Positions 8,448-17,647 of a stretch of DNA of 64,000 bases are shown piece by piece (position 1 is the stretch's first letter; every line of letters starts with the position of its first letter). The notes beneath the pieces are model-generated. The model did not search any database and was not told the origin of the DNA. It saw nothing but the letters and a program-made list of their open reading frames with translations. The stretch covers positions 1 to 64,000 of the forward strand of contig JAPHSS010000011.1 of NCBI GenBank assembly GCA_026195255.1, given 5' to 3'. The position numbers were made by a program, and so were the translations under genes. This stretch comes from Gammaproteobacteria bacterium (GTDB lineage: Bacteria > Pseudomonadota > Gammaproteobacteria > SZUA-229).

Positions 8448-10358
8448 ATGCGGTTTTATCACTTTTTAAGCGGCTTGCTATTAATCGTATTATCGTTTGT
8501 TGTTTATGCTGAACAAAGCATTAATCATGAACTTCAGACGCTTAAACAGAAATCACTGTTATTAGATCGAGACTTATTGATTCTTGACGATAAAATAAAA
8601 AAGCCTTTTAGTATTTATCTGTCGCAAATGACCGATGCAAAATTTGTATTAGAAGTCATGACAATCAAGCTTGACGATAAACCGCTAACTATCCACAACT
8701 ATACAGATTTAGAAAGAAAAGCATTAAAAAATGGCGGTGCACAGCTTATATACAAAGGTGTCCTGGCTGACGGCACACATAAAATTATTGCCTACTATCG
8801 TAGTAATAAGGACTATCAGGGTGGCGCTGAATTTGAGTTTAATAAAAGCTCAGATTCGCAATCTATTGAAATTAGCATCAACAGAGGCGAGTCGAAAGAG
8901 TCTCGACTACAACCGAAGTTATCAATTCAGGCAGTTAAAAACGATAATTCAATTACTGCGTCTGTTGCATATCGCCATTTGAAGTATTTGAAAGATGCAC
9001 AGCCAAATATAGATATTTTAAGCCAGGTACTGAAAGCGCAAAAGCTTAATAAATTAGGTGTATTTAGTGTTGATGCTCAATTAATAAAAGGTCAGCTTTA
9101 TCTTGATAAAGGCTTGCATATTGAAGCAGGTGAGATTTTTAAAAAAATTATCAATAATCCGGCTGCATCAAAAAAGCTACAAAATGAAGCACGATTTTAT
9201 TTAGGTAAAAGTTATTATCATTCTGAGAAATATGAAGCGGCATTGGCTTTACTTATAAAGGTAAATGAACCTGTAAGTAAAAGCGTAAGGGCTGAACTTC
9301 AACATTTGTATAGTCTCATTTTAATGTCGCAGGGCAAATATAAAGAAGCAGCTTTGTATTTACGAAATAACTGGTGGAAAGCTCCGGGTAACTGGGATTT
9401 GTACAAACGACTTAATTTAGGTGTCGCTTTAATACACAGCAATGAACAAAAAGCAGGTTTTGATTTGATTAGAAAACTTGGCCAAAAGAAACCTGAAGAT
9501 AAAGAGGCTAAATCATTAGTTGATAAAGCAAATCAGTCATTAGGATATCTTTTGCTTAACCAGAATAAACCTGAACAGGCTAGAAGTTATCTAGAGAAAG
9601 TGAGCCTTAATGGTGCTTATTCTAATCTGGCATTACTGGGTGCCGGCTGGGCAAGCGCGAGATTGCAGCAATACAATCAGGCCGTCGTGCCATGGATGGA
9701 ACTACAGAAAAATGATATTCGGGATATCCCCGTGCAGGAATCAATGCTTACCGTGCCCTATGCATTCGAACAGATGGGGTTGCTTAAAAAGGCTGTGCGT
9801 TACTATCAGAACTCTGTAAATGTATATGAAAAAGAACTTGTGGATTTGACCTCTAGCATGGAGTCAATTAGACAGGATTTTCTAAAAACAGATTTACTTA
9901 AACTGAATGTTGCATCAGAGTCTGTCTGGCTTAAGTCTGTTAATGAAGTAAGTACGAGTGAAAGTTTACGTTATATCAAGCAGCTTATTGAAGATGCGGA
10001 TTTCTTTAACCTTTTGTTAAATTTTCGTGAAGCTACATTATTAAAGATAAACGCCGATCAGAAAGTGGAAAAAATATCTGATATACAAATGCACCTGTTA
10101 CAAGAGCTGGGCTCAGATAACCTGAAAGAATCAGAGAAACATAGAGATCAAATTAAGTTTATTAAAATTTTAGCCGCCGATCTTCTTAAGCGAAGTAATA
10201 TGATGCAGCTGAAAGCGCAAGAGAACATTGATCTTATTGTCCTGCAAATGAAGGCAAGCGCTTTAAAACTGCTTGCCCTTAGAAAAGTTAAACTTGATGT
10301 ATACCTTGTGCAGAGTCGACTGGCTCTAGCGCAAAGTTATGATCGATTAAATCCTTAG
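8448..10358 (+). CDS. Exported tetratricopeptide-repeat protein
   Basis: The 636-residue protein has a signal peptide (LLIVLSFVVYAEQ). A beta-rich N-terminal region of about 150 residues follows, then helical TPR-type repeats from about 195 to 480 (for example LYLDKGLHIEAGEIFKKI and LLLNQNKPEQARSYLEKV), and a long helical C-terminus. It is the first of four genes running to 14020 that encode exported TPR proteins and lipoproteins. This layout resembles TPR genes that elsewhere accompany ExbB/ExbD/TonB-type energisers, but none is present here. I infer a periplasmic scaffold; the exact role is unknown. Confidence 0.7.
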   Translation: MRFYHFLSGLLLIVLSFVVYAEQSINHELQTLKQKSLLLDRDLLILDDKIKKPFSIYLSQMTDAKFVLEVMTIKLDDKPLTIHNYTDLERKALKNGGAQLIYKGVLADGTHKIIAYYRSNKDYQGGAEFEFNKSSDSQSIEISINRGESKESRLQPKLSIQAVKNDNSITASVAYRHLKYLKDAQPNIDILSQVLKAQKLNKLGVFSVDAQLIKGQLYLDKGLHIEAGEIFKKIINNPAASKKLQNEARFYLGKSYYHSEKYEAALALLIKVNEPVSKSVRAELQHLYSLILMSQGKYKEAALYLRNNWWKAPGNWDLYKRLNLGVALIHSNEQKAGFDLIRKLGQKKPEDKEAKSLVDKANQSLGYLLLNQNKPEQARSYLEKVSLNGAYSNLALLGAGWASARLQQYNQAVVPWMELQKNDIRDIPVQESMLTVPYAFEQMGLLKKAVRYYQNSVNVYEKELVDLTSSMESIRQDFLKTDLLKLNVASESVWLKSVNEVSTSESLRYIKQLIEDADFFNLLLNFREATLLKINADQKVEKISDIQMHLLQELGSDNLKESEKHRDQIKFIKILAADLLKRSNMMQLKAQENIDLIVLQMKASALKLLALRKVKLDVYLVQSRLALAQSYDRLNP

Positions 10359-10413
10359 TGAGTATGTTTCAGTTATTGATGTACAAGTTGAGAAGTAATT
10401 AGTTAGTAAGGTT

Positions 10414-13176
10414 ATGAAATTAAATAAATTAATATTAAGTATTGTTTTTTTGCTGGTCGCTTCCTGTAATAGTAATGTTCGAGAGGGGAGTATTGGTAGT
10501 CTGGGGCAGCAATCAACACTTCTAACCGATGATGTAGAAGAAGTGACTTTGCAAAAAGATTCATCGGTGGTTGAATATAGTCGCTTTATTCGTTTGTTTG
10601 ATACCGTGCCTAACGAGGCCATGCGTCGTGACGGTATGCGAAAGATGGCAAAACTACAGCTTGAATTTAACAATGCAGATTCTATACCGCTGGCATCAGT
10701 TGTTTTGCTGTTTGAGAACTTGATTGAAAATTACCCTTTACAGAAACATGATCGTTTAATCTATCAGTTATCCAGAGAATATGAAGAGAGCGGAGAAAGA
10801 GATGCTGCTTTAAATGGCCTGAACAGGCTTGTAACACAATATCCGAAAACACAATATTTTGATGAAGCTCAGTTTCGTAGGGGTGAAATTTTATTTAGTA
10901 AACGTCAGTTCGCCGATGCAGAAAAAGCGTATGCGCAGGTAGTGGCATTTAGAAAGTACGATGATAAATCTATTTACTATGAGCAGGCTGTATATAAACA
11001 GGGCTGGTCACAGTTTAAGCAAAGCCACTATAACGAAGCTCTTAACTCATTCATGCACTTGCTTGATTTACATACAGTGAATGGCGAATTAAATCTGCCA
11101 GGAATGAAATCCTCCGAACGTGATTTTGTTGAAGATGCAATGCGCGCAATAAACCTTAGTTTTACGTATCAGGCTGGCCCTATAAGCGTACATGAGTATT
11201 TTTCTAATAAACAGAAACGTGTCTATGAAAATAGTATTTATGCTTCTTTGGCTATGTTTTATAAAGACAAGAAACAATATTCTGATGCAGTAAAAACTTA
11301 TCGCTTATTCGTGTCAACAAATGAACTGCACCCAAAGTCACCAGATTTTTTACTGGAAGTTATTAATATATATGAGCAGGGCGGTTTTCCTGACTTGTTG
11401 TTAGATGCTAAAAAGAATTTTGTACAGCGATATAATATTAAGAATTCGTATTGGGGGTTGTATGATAAAAGTGAAACTTATGTTCAGTTAGAGGCTTTAA
11501 AAACTAATTTAAATCAACTGGCAAGTCATTATCATTCTTTAGCTCAGCAATCAAAAAGTAAATTACACTATCGGGAGTCACAGCGCTGGTATCGTACATG
11601 GATTGACTCTTTCCCTAATGATTCAAAAGCATGGGAAATGAATTTTTTATACGCTGAAATATTGAATGAAGACAAACAATATGAAGCTGCTGTTTTGCAG
11701 TATGAAAATACTGCTTATGATTATAAAAAACATCCTAAGTCAGCAGTTGCAGGTTATGCGGCATTACTAATGTATGCCAATAGAGAAAAAGAGTTGCAGG
11801 GCTTTGTTAAACAGCAATGGCACCGTCAGTCTATCGATAGCTCAATACGTTTCGCAAATCAGTTTCCAGAGCATGCTGAAGCAGATAAGGTATTAACCCA
11901 GTCTATAGAAAATTTATTTACATTAGGCGAGTATGAAAAGGCCCACCAGATTGCTGAACAAATGACTCTGTCTGTTAAGGATTCAGCTCTATTGGCATCG
12001 GTCTGGGTGATTATGGGGCATATTGAATTCGAATGGACTGATTTTAACATGGCTGAAAAATCATATAATAAAGCGCTTAAGTATATGCCTGAAAATGCAC
12101 CAGCCCGTGATGCCCTGATGAAGAAGCAGGCGGTTGCTGTGTATAAGCAAGGTGAGATTAGCCGGCAAAAAGGTGATTTAAAGTCTGCAGTTGAGCATTT
12201 TAGTCGCGTAAAAACAGTTTCAGCTGAAGTGGGCCTGGTGGCGAGTGCTGAATTTGATGCGGCTTCCGCGCTAATTGGATTACGTGACTGGGCTAAAGCT
12301 GCAGTTGTGCTGGAAAGTTTTCGTAGAGCAAACCCTAAGCATAAGTTACAAACAGAAGTCACTAAAAAACTGGCTGTGGCTTATCTTGAAAATGGTGATT
12401 TAAGAAAAGCCTCTGAAGAATTTGAAAAGGTATCATATTTACCCGCTGAGACTGCTTATCAGGTAGAAGCTTTATGGCAGGCGGCTGAATTATCAGAACA
12501 GTTAAGTGATAATGAGCGAGCTAGAAAAATATATCAAAATTTTGTTAATCGTTTTCCTTTGCCTTTAGAGCGTTCAATTGAAGCATGTCAGAGATTAGTT
12601 GAGCTTTATGAACGAGATGCGAAGTTCGTGCTTGCAACTCAATGGCGAGTAAAACTGGTTAACGCAGATGCTAAAGGTGGTAATCAGCGAACAGAGAGAA
12701 CTCGTTACCTGGCAGCTAAAGCGAGTTTTGCTTTAGCTGAGCCAGTTTTCGATGATTATCGAAAAGCTAAATTAACCGTGCCTTTAAAGAAAAGTCTTAA
12801 ATCTAAACGTCAGTTAATGAATAAGGCGTTAAGTTCTTATGGTCGAGCTGCCTCATATAATGTGCCGGAAGTATTAACCGCCTCAACTTATCGTATTGCA
12901 GAAATATATCAGGATTTAGGTCTGGCAATATATAACTCCGAAAGGCCTGAAAAACTCAATGAAGAAGAGCTTGAGCAGTATGACATGTTACTTGAGGAAA
13001 AAGCTTATCCATTTGAGGAGAAAGCGATTGAATTTCATGAAGTTAATGTATCCAGATTTGCAGATGGTTTATACGGTGTTTGGGTTTGGAAAAGTCTTGA
13101 ACAGTTAAAAGAATTTTTGCCTGTGCGTTATAACAAAACTGAGCGAAGTGATGCAGTTGTGATGGAGATACTATGA
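10414..13176 (+). CDS. Large TPR lipoprotein
   Basis: The 920-residue protein begins with a signal peptide and lipobox LVASC, so it is probably anchored in the outer membrane. The rest is a TPR solenoid (for example QYFDEAQFRRGEILFSKRQF, then ADAEKAYAQV and further repeats up to about 800). Such proteins organise multiprotein envelope complexes. It lies 55 bp after the preceding TPR gene and overlaps the next lipoprotein gene by 4 bp (ATGA), which indicates co-translation. No catalytic motif is seen. Confidence 0.75.
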   Translation: MKLNKLILSIVFLLVASCNSNVREGSIGSLGQQSTLLTDDVEEVTLQKDSSVVEYSRFIRLFDTVPNEAMRRDGMRKMAKLQLEFNNADSIPLASVVLLFENLIENYPLQKHDRLIYQLSREYEESGERDAALNGLNRLVTQYPKTQYFDEAQFRRGEILFSKRQFADAEKAYAQVVAFRKYDDKSIYYEQAVYKQGWSQFKQSHYNEALNSFMHLLDLHTVNGELNLPGMKSSERDFVEDAMRAINLSFTYQAGPISVHEYFSNKQKRVYENSIYASLAMFYKDKKQYSDAVKTYRLFVSTNELHPKSPDFLLEVINIYEQGGFPDLLLDAKKNFVQRYNIKNSYWGLYDKSETYVQLEALKTNLNQLASHYHSLAQQSKSKLHYRESQRWYRTWIDSFPNDSKAWEMNFLYAEILNEDKQYEAAVLQYENTAYDYKKHPKSAVAGYAALLMYANREKELQGFVKQQWHRQSIDSSIRFANQFPEHAEADKVLTQSIENLFTLGEYEKAHQIAEQMTLSVKDSALLASVWVIMGHIEFEWTDFNMAEKSYNKALKYMPENAPARDALMKKQAVAVYKQGEISRQKGDLKSAVEHFSRVKTVSAEVGLVASAEFDAASALIGLRDWAKAAVVLESFRRANPKHKLQTEVTKKLAVAYLENGDLRKASEEFEKVSYLPAETAYQVEALWQAAELSEQLSDNERARKIYQNFVNRFPLPLERSIEACQRLVELYERDAKFVLATQWRVKLVNADAKGGNQRTERTRYLAAKASFALAEPVFDDYRKAKLTVPLKKSLKSKRQLMNKALSSYGRAASYNVPEVLTASTYRIAEIYQDLGLAIYNSERPEKLNEEELEQYDMLLEEKAYPFEEKAIEFHEVNVSRFADGLYGVWVWKSLEQLKEFLPVRYNKTERSDAVVMEIL

Positions 13177-13766
13177 ATATGAATTTTAAAAATCTGCATT
13201 TTATAAAAATAACATTATTTTTACTGGCGGTTGTTTCAATAGCGGCGTGTCAAACTACAGTGACAAAAACGCATGATGCTGAAGTCTCAAAGAGTGATTT
13301 GAGTACAGAAGTTAAACAGAAATATGCTTATGCACTACAGCTAATGGGGGCAGGTAACGACGCAGCGGCTTTAAAAATGCTTAATGATGTGAGTGATTTA
13401 AATAACAGCTTGTCAGGGCCTTATGTTAATCGCGGTTTAATATATTTAAGGTTAAATGATAAAGTTAAAGCTGAACAACAGTTCAGGGAAGCAATCGGTC
13501 GGAATGCAAAAAATGTAACTGCTTTAAATCAACTGGGTATCTTGCTACGAGAGAAAAAAGATTTTTCTGGCGCACGCACTAATTATGAAGCTGCATTGGC
13601 TATTAATGAAAATCATGTTAATGCGCACCTTAATCTGGGAATATTATGTGATATATATCTGCAGGATAAAGCTTGTGCAATGCAGCACTTTGAAGCTTAT
13701 CTGGCTTTAAATGGTGATGATGAAGCTGTAATAAACTGGGTTGTAGATTTGAAAGAGCAGTTATGA
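13173..13766 (+). CDS. TPR lipoprotein
   Basis: The 197-residue protein has a signal peptide with lipobox SIAAC. Three to four TPR units follow (GPYVNRGLIYLRLNDKVKAE, TALNQLGILLREKKDFSGAR, AHLNLGILCDIYLQDKACAM). It resembles small PilF/NlpI-like outer-membrane TPR lipoproteins. It overlaps both neighbours by 4 bp, so it is translationally coupled in the operon 8448-14020. Confidence 0.75.
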   Translation: MNMNFKNLHFIKITLFLLAVVSIAACQTTVTKTHDAEVSKSDLSTEVKQKYAYALQLMGAGNDAAALKMLNDVSDLNNSLSGPYVNRGLIYLRLNDKVKAEQQFREAIGRNAKNVTALNQLGILLREKKDFSGARTNYEAALAINENHVNAHLNLGILCDIYLQDKACAMQHFEAYLALNGDDEAVINWVVDLKEQL

Positions 13767-14020
13767 AATTAAAATTATATTTATTTGTATTCGCTTTATT
13801 AACCTCACAGCAGCTTATAGCTGAAGATAAGCTTGAAATGGAGGGTATTTCTATAGTCGGTAATAGTGAATTACCTAAGTCGCTATATATTGTTCCCTGG
13901 AAAGAACCCGATAAAAGGGCATCAGCTGGTAAACCGGTTAATAGTTTAATAAGTGAGATTCTTGCGCCTATTGAAAGGGAATCGTTTCAGCGCAGATTGA
14001 AATATTTTGGAGAGCAGTAG
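13763..14020 (+). CDS. Small exported protein, end of TPR operon
   Basis: The 85-residue protein has a signal peptide (LFVFALLTSQQLIAE) and a short mature domain with the motif GNSELPKSLYIVPWKEP. I do not recognise a named family. The 4-bp overlap with the preceding TPR lipoprotein gene and the clean signal peptide make it a real gene. It is presumably a periplasmic partner of the TPR proteins. The operon appears to end here. Confidence 0.65.
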   Translation: MKLKLYLFVFALLTSQQLIAEDKLEMEGISIVGNSELPKSLYIVPWKEPDKRASAGKPVNSLISEILAPIERESFQRRLKYFGEQ

Positions 14021-14248
14021 TGAGTGTAGGTAGCTTGCTTAGAGTATTAGCTAAAAAACAGCATATAACGTATTTTCAGAAGCTATCGAGATTTCATGCT
14101 TTTAATAAATTATATTTAATCATGTGGCCCTGCTTCATGCATTCAAATACTCAGGCAGATTCAAGTTTCCACTGACATTGTGGTTACACAAGTTTAGGTT
14201 TCGAGTTTCGGGCACTATATATGTATCGTTATAGTTAGTAATATACCT

Positions 14249-15286
14249 TTAGTTATTTCTCATGCTACCACGCAAATGCCTAAGCGCGCTTAGCGGGTAC
14301 TGGATTGCAGGAACATGACATAATAACCACAGGAAAGTATATGATATACCTGGTTCAGCCGTATGTGAGTGATATTTTTGTAGGGTGGTTTTTGCAGCAT
14401 GCCTTTCACCATCCAGTAGCTGTTGGCGATATAAAGCTTTTAGTCTTTTAGAGTATGTCAAATCAGTAATATATTTATTATTTTCGTAAAACTCTTTATC
14501 TTGTAGATAGAGTCTTTCTATAAAATCAATTCGTAATTCAAGTTGTTTTTTCCAATTAGTTCTAGTTAATCTGACGTCGTCTTCATGGCTACGATTATAT
14601 GTTGTGTCGTAATCCAGATAGGCAACCTTATTATCACGTGAAAGTCGTGCAAAAAAATCCCAGTCACCACAGATTGAATCATGCTCTACAAACTTTACGT
14701 CTTCAGGAATCATGTTGCGACGAAATAGTGCGGTACTAGGTAGTACGTAGTAGGTCTGCAATGATGCTTGATATATGTTACCAATAAATAGACTGGCGCT
14801 TCCTGTATTGGAAGTACTATCTTCATTTGTAAATTCGTTTAGTTTTATAGATTTTTCATAAAAATCATTCCATGACTTAGGAGAAGAATACCATGTCTGA
14901 ATACCATCAGGTTGAATATTGTTCTGGCTTTTATAAATGGAAAAGTTGGAAAATGTGAAAGCTATTTCAGGGAAATTATTGAGTATTTTAACCTGAAGAT
15001 CCAGTTTGTTATGTTGCCACAAATCATCATTGTCTAATGTAGCAATATATTCTCCCCTGGCTTTTGATAAGGCAAAATTACGTGCCTTATTTACTCCACC
15101 GTTGGCTTGCTCATAATAGCGTATTTTATTGCCGTATTTTTTTAGTTTGCTTGCAGTGTTATCTGTAGAACCGTCATTAACGACTATTATTTCATAATCA
15201 TTATATGATTGTGCAAGAACGCTATCTATGCTTTCGCAAACAAGTTCTGCACGATTGTATGTTGGTATGATTACGCTAACTTTCAT
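14249..15286 (-). CDS. Glycosyltransferase family 2
   Basis: The 345-residue GT-A enzyme would transfer a sugar from a nucleotide-sugar donor, probably to a surface polysaccharide. The nucleotide-binding start SVIIPTYNRAELVCESIDSV, the VVNDGSTDNT acidic motif and the DXD-like TLDNDDLW are present. The C-terminal half (GDWDFFARLSR) fits the acceptor side. It is a single gene facing away from the neighbouring operon, with no other polysaccharide genes nearby, so the acceptor cannot be inferred. Confidence 0.85.
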   Translation of the reverse strand: MKVSVIIPTYNRAELVCESIDSVLAQSYNDYEIIVVNDGSTDNTASKLKKYGNKIRYYEQANGGVNKARNFALSKARGEYIATLDNDDLWQHNKLDLQVKILNNFPEIAFTFSNFSIYKSQNNIQPDGIQTWYSSPKSWNDFYEKSIKLNEFTNEDSTSNTGSASLFIGNIYQASLQTYYVLPSTALFRRNMIPEDVKFVEHDSICGDWDFFARLSRDNKVAYLDYDTTYNRSHEDDVRLTRTNWKKQLELRIDFIERLYLQDKEFYENNKYITDLTYSKRLKALYRQQLLDGERHAAKTTLQKYHSHTAEPGISYTFLWLLCHVPAIQYPLSALRHLRGSMRNN

Positions 15287-15696
15287 AGTGTTAACTTAGT
15301 GTCATTTGCTATTAAATAGAAAAATTATTTACCACGGACATGATGTACTGTGAAAATAGAAAAACAATAAGGATGTTTGGATTTAAATTGTAGGCAAAAT
15401 CTGATAATTCACATAAAACTATTGAAGCTGAAAAGTGCACTGTTAAGGAGCATGTTCCTTGAGGACAGACTGCCGCCCACTTTTAATGCGCATGGGGCGT
15501 TCTGTTTTTGGTTGATGTCGTCAAGAGTTGAGAGTAGTTGTGTATGGCACTGCCAGTCAGATCGGAATTACTACAGGGGACGGAGCTCAAAAAGCGAGGG
15601 TTATTCTGTTTAGCCAAGTGATGTAATACTGTCAGTTCGATATAATTTACTTTTCCCCGAGTTTGTCAATCTTATGAGATTAAAAATCTAAAAAAT
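15287..15696. other. Intergenic region without supported gene
   Basis: About 400 bp. The segment 15420-15600 is GC-richer than its flanks and carries frames up to 78 codons in which I see no domain or ribosome site. It ends where the first of two direct repeats begins. No RNA family is recognisable. Confidence 0.3.
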
Positions 15697-15763
15697 GCTT
15701 TCCTGCATTTTTTTCGAAATGGGTTCTCGTCATGGGCTTCCTCTCTGCCAAATAAAAAAGGCC
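15697..15763 (+). repeat. Direct repeat copy 1, ending in tRNA-Ser 3'-end sequence
   Basis: A 67-bp unit starting GCTTTCCTGCATTTTTTTCG and ending in CCTCTCTGCCAAATAAAAAAGG. The second copy is at 15879-15945, 182 bp further on, with only a few differences. The distal part of the unit equals the 3' end of tRNA-Ser plus its terminator A tract, in the opposite orientation to the tRNA gene at 15972-16059. Confidence 0.65.
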
Positions 15764-15819
15764 GTATTTGTTATGGGTGGGTCTTGTTTGTTTTCATGAT
15801 GAGCTGGGAGAGGGATTGA

Positions 15820-15867
15820 TGGCACACGTCGTGTGTGCCACCCCTTCGGGGCGCGAAAATGCATCGC
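15820..15867. repeat. Three-hairpin array, copy A
   Basis: Consecutive short palindromes: GGCACAC/GTGTGTGCC around a GTC centre, CCCC-TTCG-GGGG, and CGCG/CGCG around GAAAATGCAT. A diverged array with the same order of hairpins but different stem sequences lies at 16136-16190. Confidence 0.5.
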
Positions 15868-15878
15868 GTCTAAAAAAG

Positions 15879-15945
15879 GCTTTCCTGCATTTTTTTCGAA
15901 ACTGGTTCTCATCATGGGTTTCCTCTCTGCCAAATAAAAAAGGCC
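15879..15945 (+). repeat. Direct repeat copy 2
   Basis: Second copy of the 67-bp unit at 15697-15763. Here the terminal CCTCTCTGCCAAATAAAA and the bases up to the hairpin form one arm of a long perfect inverted repeat with the tRNA-Ser 3' end and terminator on the other side. Confidence 0.65.
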
Positions 15946-15971
15946 CACCGTTTAGGTGGGCCTTTTTTATT
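15932..15971 (-). terminator. Intrinsic terminator of tRNA-Ser
   Basis: GGCCCACC and GGTGGGCC flank a 5-nt loop (GTTTA), with A tracts on one side and T tracts on the other. It directly follows the tRNA-Ser CCA end on the minus strand. The palindrome extends beyond the terminator into the tRNA 3' end, giving arms of about 28 bp. Confidence 0.8.
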
Positions 15972-16059
15972 TGGCAGAGAGGAAGGGATTCGAACCCTCG
16001 ATACCGTAAGGTATACACGCTTTCCAGGCGAGCTCTTTCAACCACTCAGACACCTCTCT
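15972..16059 (-). tRNA. tRNA-Ser(GGA)
   Basis: An 88-nt class II tRNA on the minus strand. The acceptor stem AGAGAGG/CCTCTCT has discriminator G and an encoded CCA. The anticodon loop CTGGAAA gives GGA (serine UCC/UCU). A long variable arm (GTATACCTTACGGTATCG) and the T loop GGTTCGAATCCC are present. Truncated duplicates of both ends flank it: 3' ends at about 15740-15750 and 15921-15931, and a 5' end at 16220-16238. Confidence 0.95.
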
Positions 16060-16109
16060 ATAAACTTTCATACCTGCTTTTTTTTTTGATGTTTGAAGTA
16101 CTGAAACAT

Positions 16110-16238
16110 CAGAGCTCGCAGCGAGCTCTCTATTCGGCACGTCGTGTGCCTCACCGCTTCGCGGCCATAATCGGAGAAGCATCGATTATGTTCAGAATTG
16201 TTCCGGACAATTCTAGTCAGCCACTCAGACACCTCTCT
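16110..16238. repeat. Hairpin array copy B with tRNA-Ser 5' remnant
   Basis: A train of palindromes: AGAGCTCGC/GCGAGCTCT, GGCAC-GTC-GTGTGCC, CCGC-TTCG-CGG, CATAATCG/CGATTATG (16166-16190) and AGAATTGT/ACAATTCT (16194-16214). It ends in CCACTCAGACACCTCTCT (16221-16238), identical to the first 18 bases of the tRNA-Ser gene on the same strand. The array parallels 15820-15867 with changed but still pairing stems. No gene is seen between 16060 and 16374. Confidence 0.55.
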
Positions 16239-16374
16239 AGAAGGTGCGCTAGACTAGCTTAGACTCGCATTCAGGTCAATATTTTTGATATGTGATATAG
16301 GTTAATTTTCTGGGAATTAGTCTATATACTATAGAGGGATAGGATGCCTCCCCCTAAAGGTCGAAGATTAATAT

Positions 16375-17301
16375 ATGAAAGTATTACTGGTTGATGATAC
16401 CAAAACAGAGCGTTTAATAATTTCATCATTTTTAGAAAAAATGGGACATGATGTCGTTACTGCAGAAAACGGTAAGCTTGCGGTAGCCTTATATCACGAT
16501 GAAAAGCCAGATCTGGTTTTAATGGATGTCATTATGCCGGAGATGGACGGGCATGAGGCTGCACGGCGAATGCGTCATGATGAAAATATTTGGGTGCCTA
16601 TAATGTTTTTAAGTGGTCGTGTAGAGCCTGATGATATTTTTGCAGGTATAGAAGCTGGTGGTGATGATTATCTTACAAAACCGGTTGATTTTCGTATTTT
16701 AGAAGCCAAGATGGTTTCTATGCAGCGTATTGCAAAAATGCGTCGCAAGTTGATTGATGTGTCTAATGAACTGGAAATTGTTAATTCCGAGTTAAAGAAA
16801 CAGGCAAATATAGATGGTTTAACAGGTTTGGCGAATCGACGTTATCTGGACAAATACCTGCGTGTTGAAATTGCCAGAAGCATTCGAAACAAACATCAGC
16901 TTGCAGTTATATTGTGTGATGTCGACCATTTTAAGAAATATAATGATACTTTTGGTCACCTCAAGGGTGATGATTGCCTGAAAGCTGTAGCTGGGGCTTT
17001 GCAAAGTGTTTGTAAACGTGCCTCAGATCTGGTGGCGCGTTACGGTGGTGAAGAGTTTGCTGTTGTTTTACCAGACACTAATATTGATGAGGCGTTAAAA
17101 TTAGCTCAGGCAATGTGCAATGCTGTCTCTGCTATGAAATATGAGCATCCGGAATCTGAGCATAAAGTGGTAACTATTAGTTTGGGGGTTTATTCTGATG
17201 AGCCTGATAGAACTCATGATTCGGTATATATGCTTGAAAAGGCCGATGCCGCTTTATATAAAGCAAAAGAATCGGGACGAAATAAAGTACAAGTAAACTG
17301 A
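16375..17301 (+). CDS. Response-regulator diguanylate cyclase (REC-GGDEF)
   Basis: The 308-residue protein would make cyclic di-GMP from GTP when phosphorylated. The receiver domain has DD at 7-8, phospho-acceptor Asp51 (LVLMDVIMPEMDG) and Lys102 in YLTKPV. A short helical linker (about 120-145) leads into a GGDEF domain with an intact GGEEF active site (224-228). The product-inhibition I-site RASD (215-218) lies at the usual five-residue spacing. No partner kinase is adjacent. A PilZ protein at 58244-58537 is a possible downstream c-di-GMP receptor in the same genome. Confidence 0.93.
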   Translation: MKVLLVDDTKTERLIISSFLEKMGHDVVTAENGKLAVALYHDEKPDLVLMDVIMPEMDGHEAARRMRHDENIWVPIMFLSGRVEPDDIFAGIEAGGDDYLTKPVDFRILEAKMVSMQRIAKMRRKLIDVSNELEIVNSELKKQANIDGLTGLANRRYLDKYLRVEIARSIRNKHQLAVILCDVDHFKKYNDTFGHLKGDDCLKAVAGALQSVCKRASDLVARYGGEEFAVVLPDTNIDEALKLAQAMCNAVSAMKYEHPESEHKVVTISLGVYSDEPDRTHDSVYMLEKADAALYKAKESGRNKVQVN

Positions 17302-17412
17302 TATTCATTAGATATTGGGTAATGTGTTTACTGAGTCATCACTGTTGCTGTTTTAGATTTAAATTTCAAATATAAGTTGTAAGCGAGGCTTAAAGTCTGG
17401 ATAATCCCGCTT

Positions 17413-17523
17413 GGTAACTTGCATTGGTCCCCTCGCGACGATTAACCGCAAACTCCGCCAGGTCCGGAAGGAAGCAACGGTAGTGGTGACATCGGGTGCC
17501 GGGGTGTGGCTGGTGCAAGTTGC
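17413..17523 (+). ncRNA. ffs: Signal recognition particle 4.5S RNA
   Basis: The apical SRP domain is unmistakable: CAGGTCCGGAAGGAAGCA at about 17459-17476 followed by GGTGCCGGGGTGTGGCTGG, as in small bacterial SRP RNAs. The terminal helix pairs GTAACTTGCA (17414-17423) with TGCAAGTTGC (17514-17523), and a T tract follows. The RNA binds Ffh to target membrane proteins to SecYEG. Its position directly upstream of dnaX is common in gammaproteobacteria. Exact ends are estimated from the pairing. Confidence 0.92.
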
Positions 17524-17530
17524 TTTTTTT

Positions 17531-17647
17531 AATTTCCCAGCTTACCCCTGTAAGGTCCCAGCTCTTCGTTATGAAATGGACACTTAGCAGTGTAAGCTCA
17601 CATTTCACGCCTTAATCTGAAACCTTACAGGGGCAACCTGACAAATT
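17531..17647. repeat. Palindromic element, copy 1 (downstream of ffs)
   Basis: Outer stem CCCCTGTAAGGT (17545-17556) pairs with ACCTTACAGGGG (17622-17633), and an outermost AATTT/AAATT pair extends it. The core reads CTTCGTTA, then AAATGGACACTTA, GTGTAAGCTCACATTT, CGCCTTAATCTG. The same core occurs at 26682-26799 and 54608-54724, where the outer stem sequences differ completely but still pair. Confidence 0.7.

Noticed and set aside
15377-15613. 78-codon plus-strand frame
   Set aside because: Composition is not protein-like (many Cys, Trp, Arg) and no ribosome site is present.
15768-16262. 164-codon frame across the tRNA-Ser locus
   Set aside because: It reads through the antisense of a clear tRNA and several palindromes, so it cannot be a gene.
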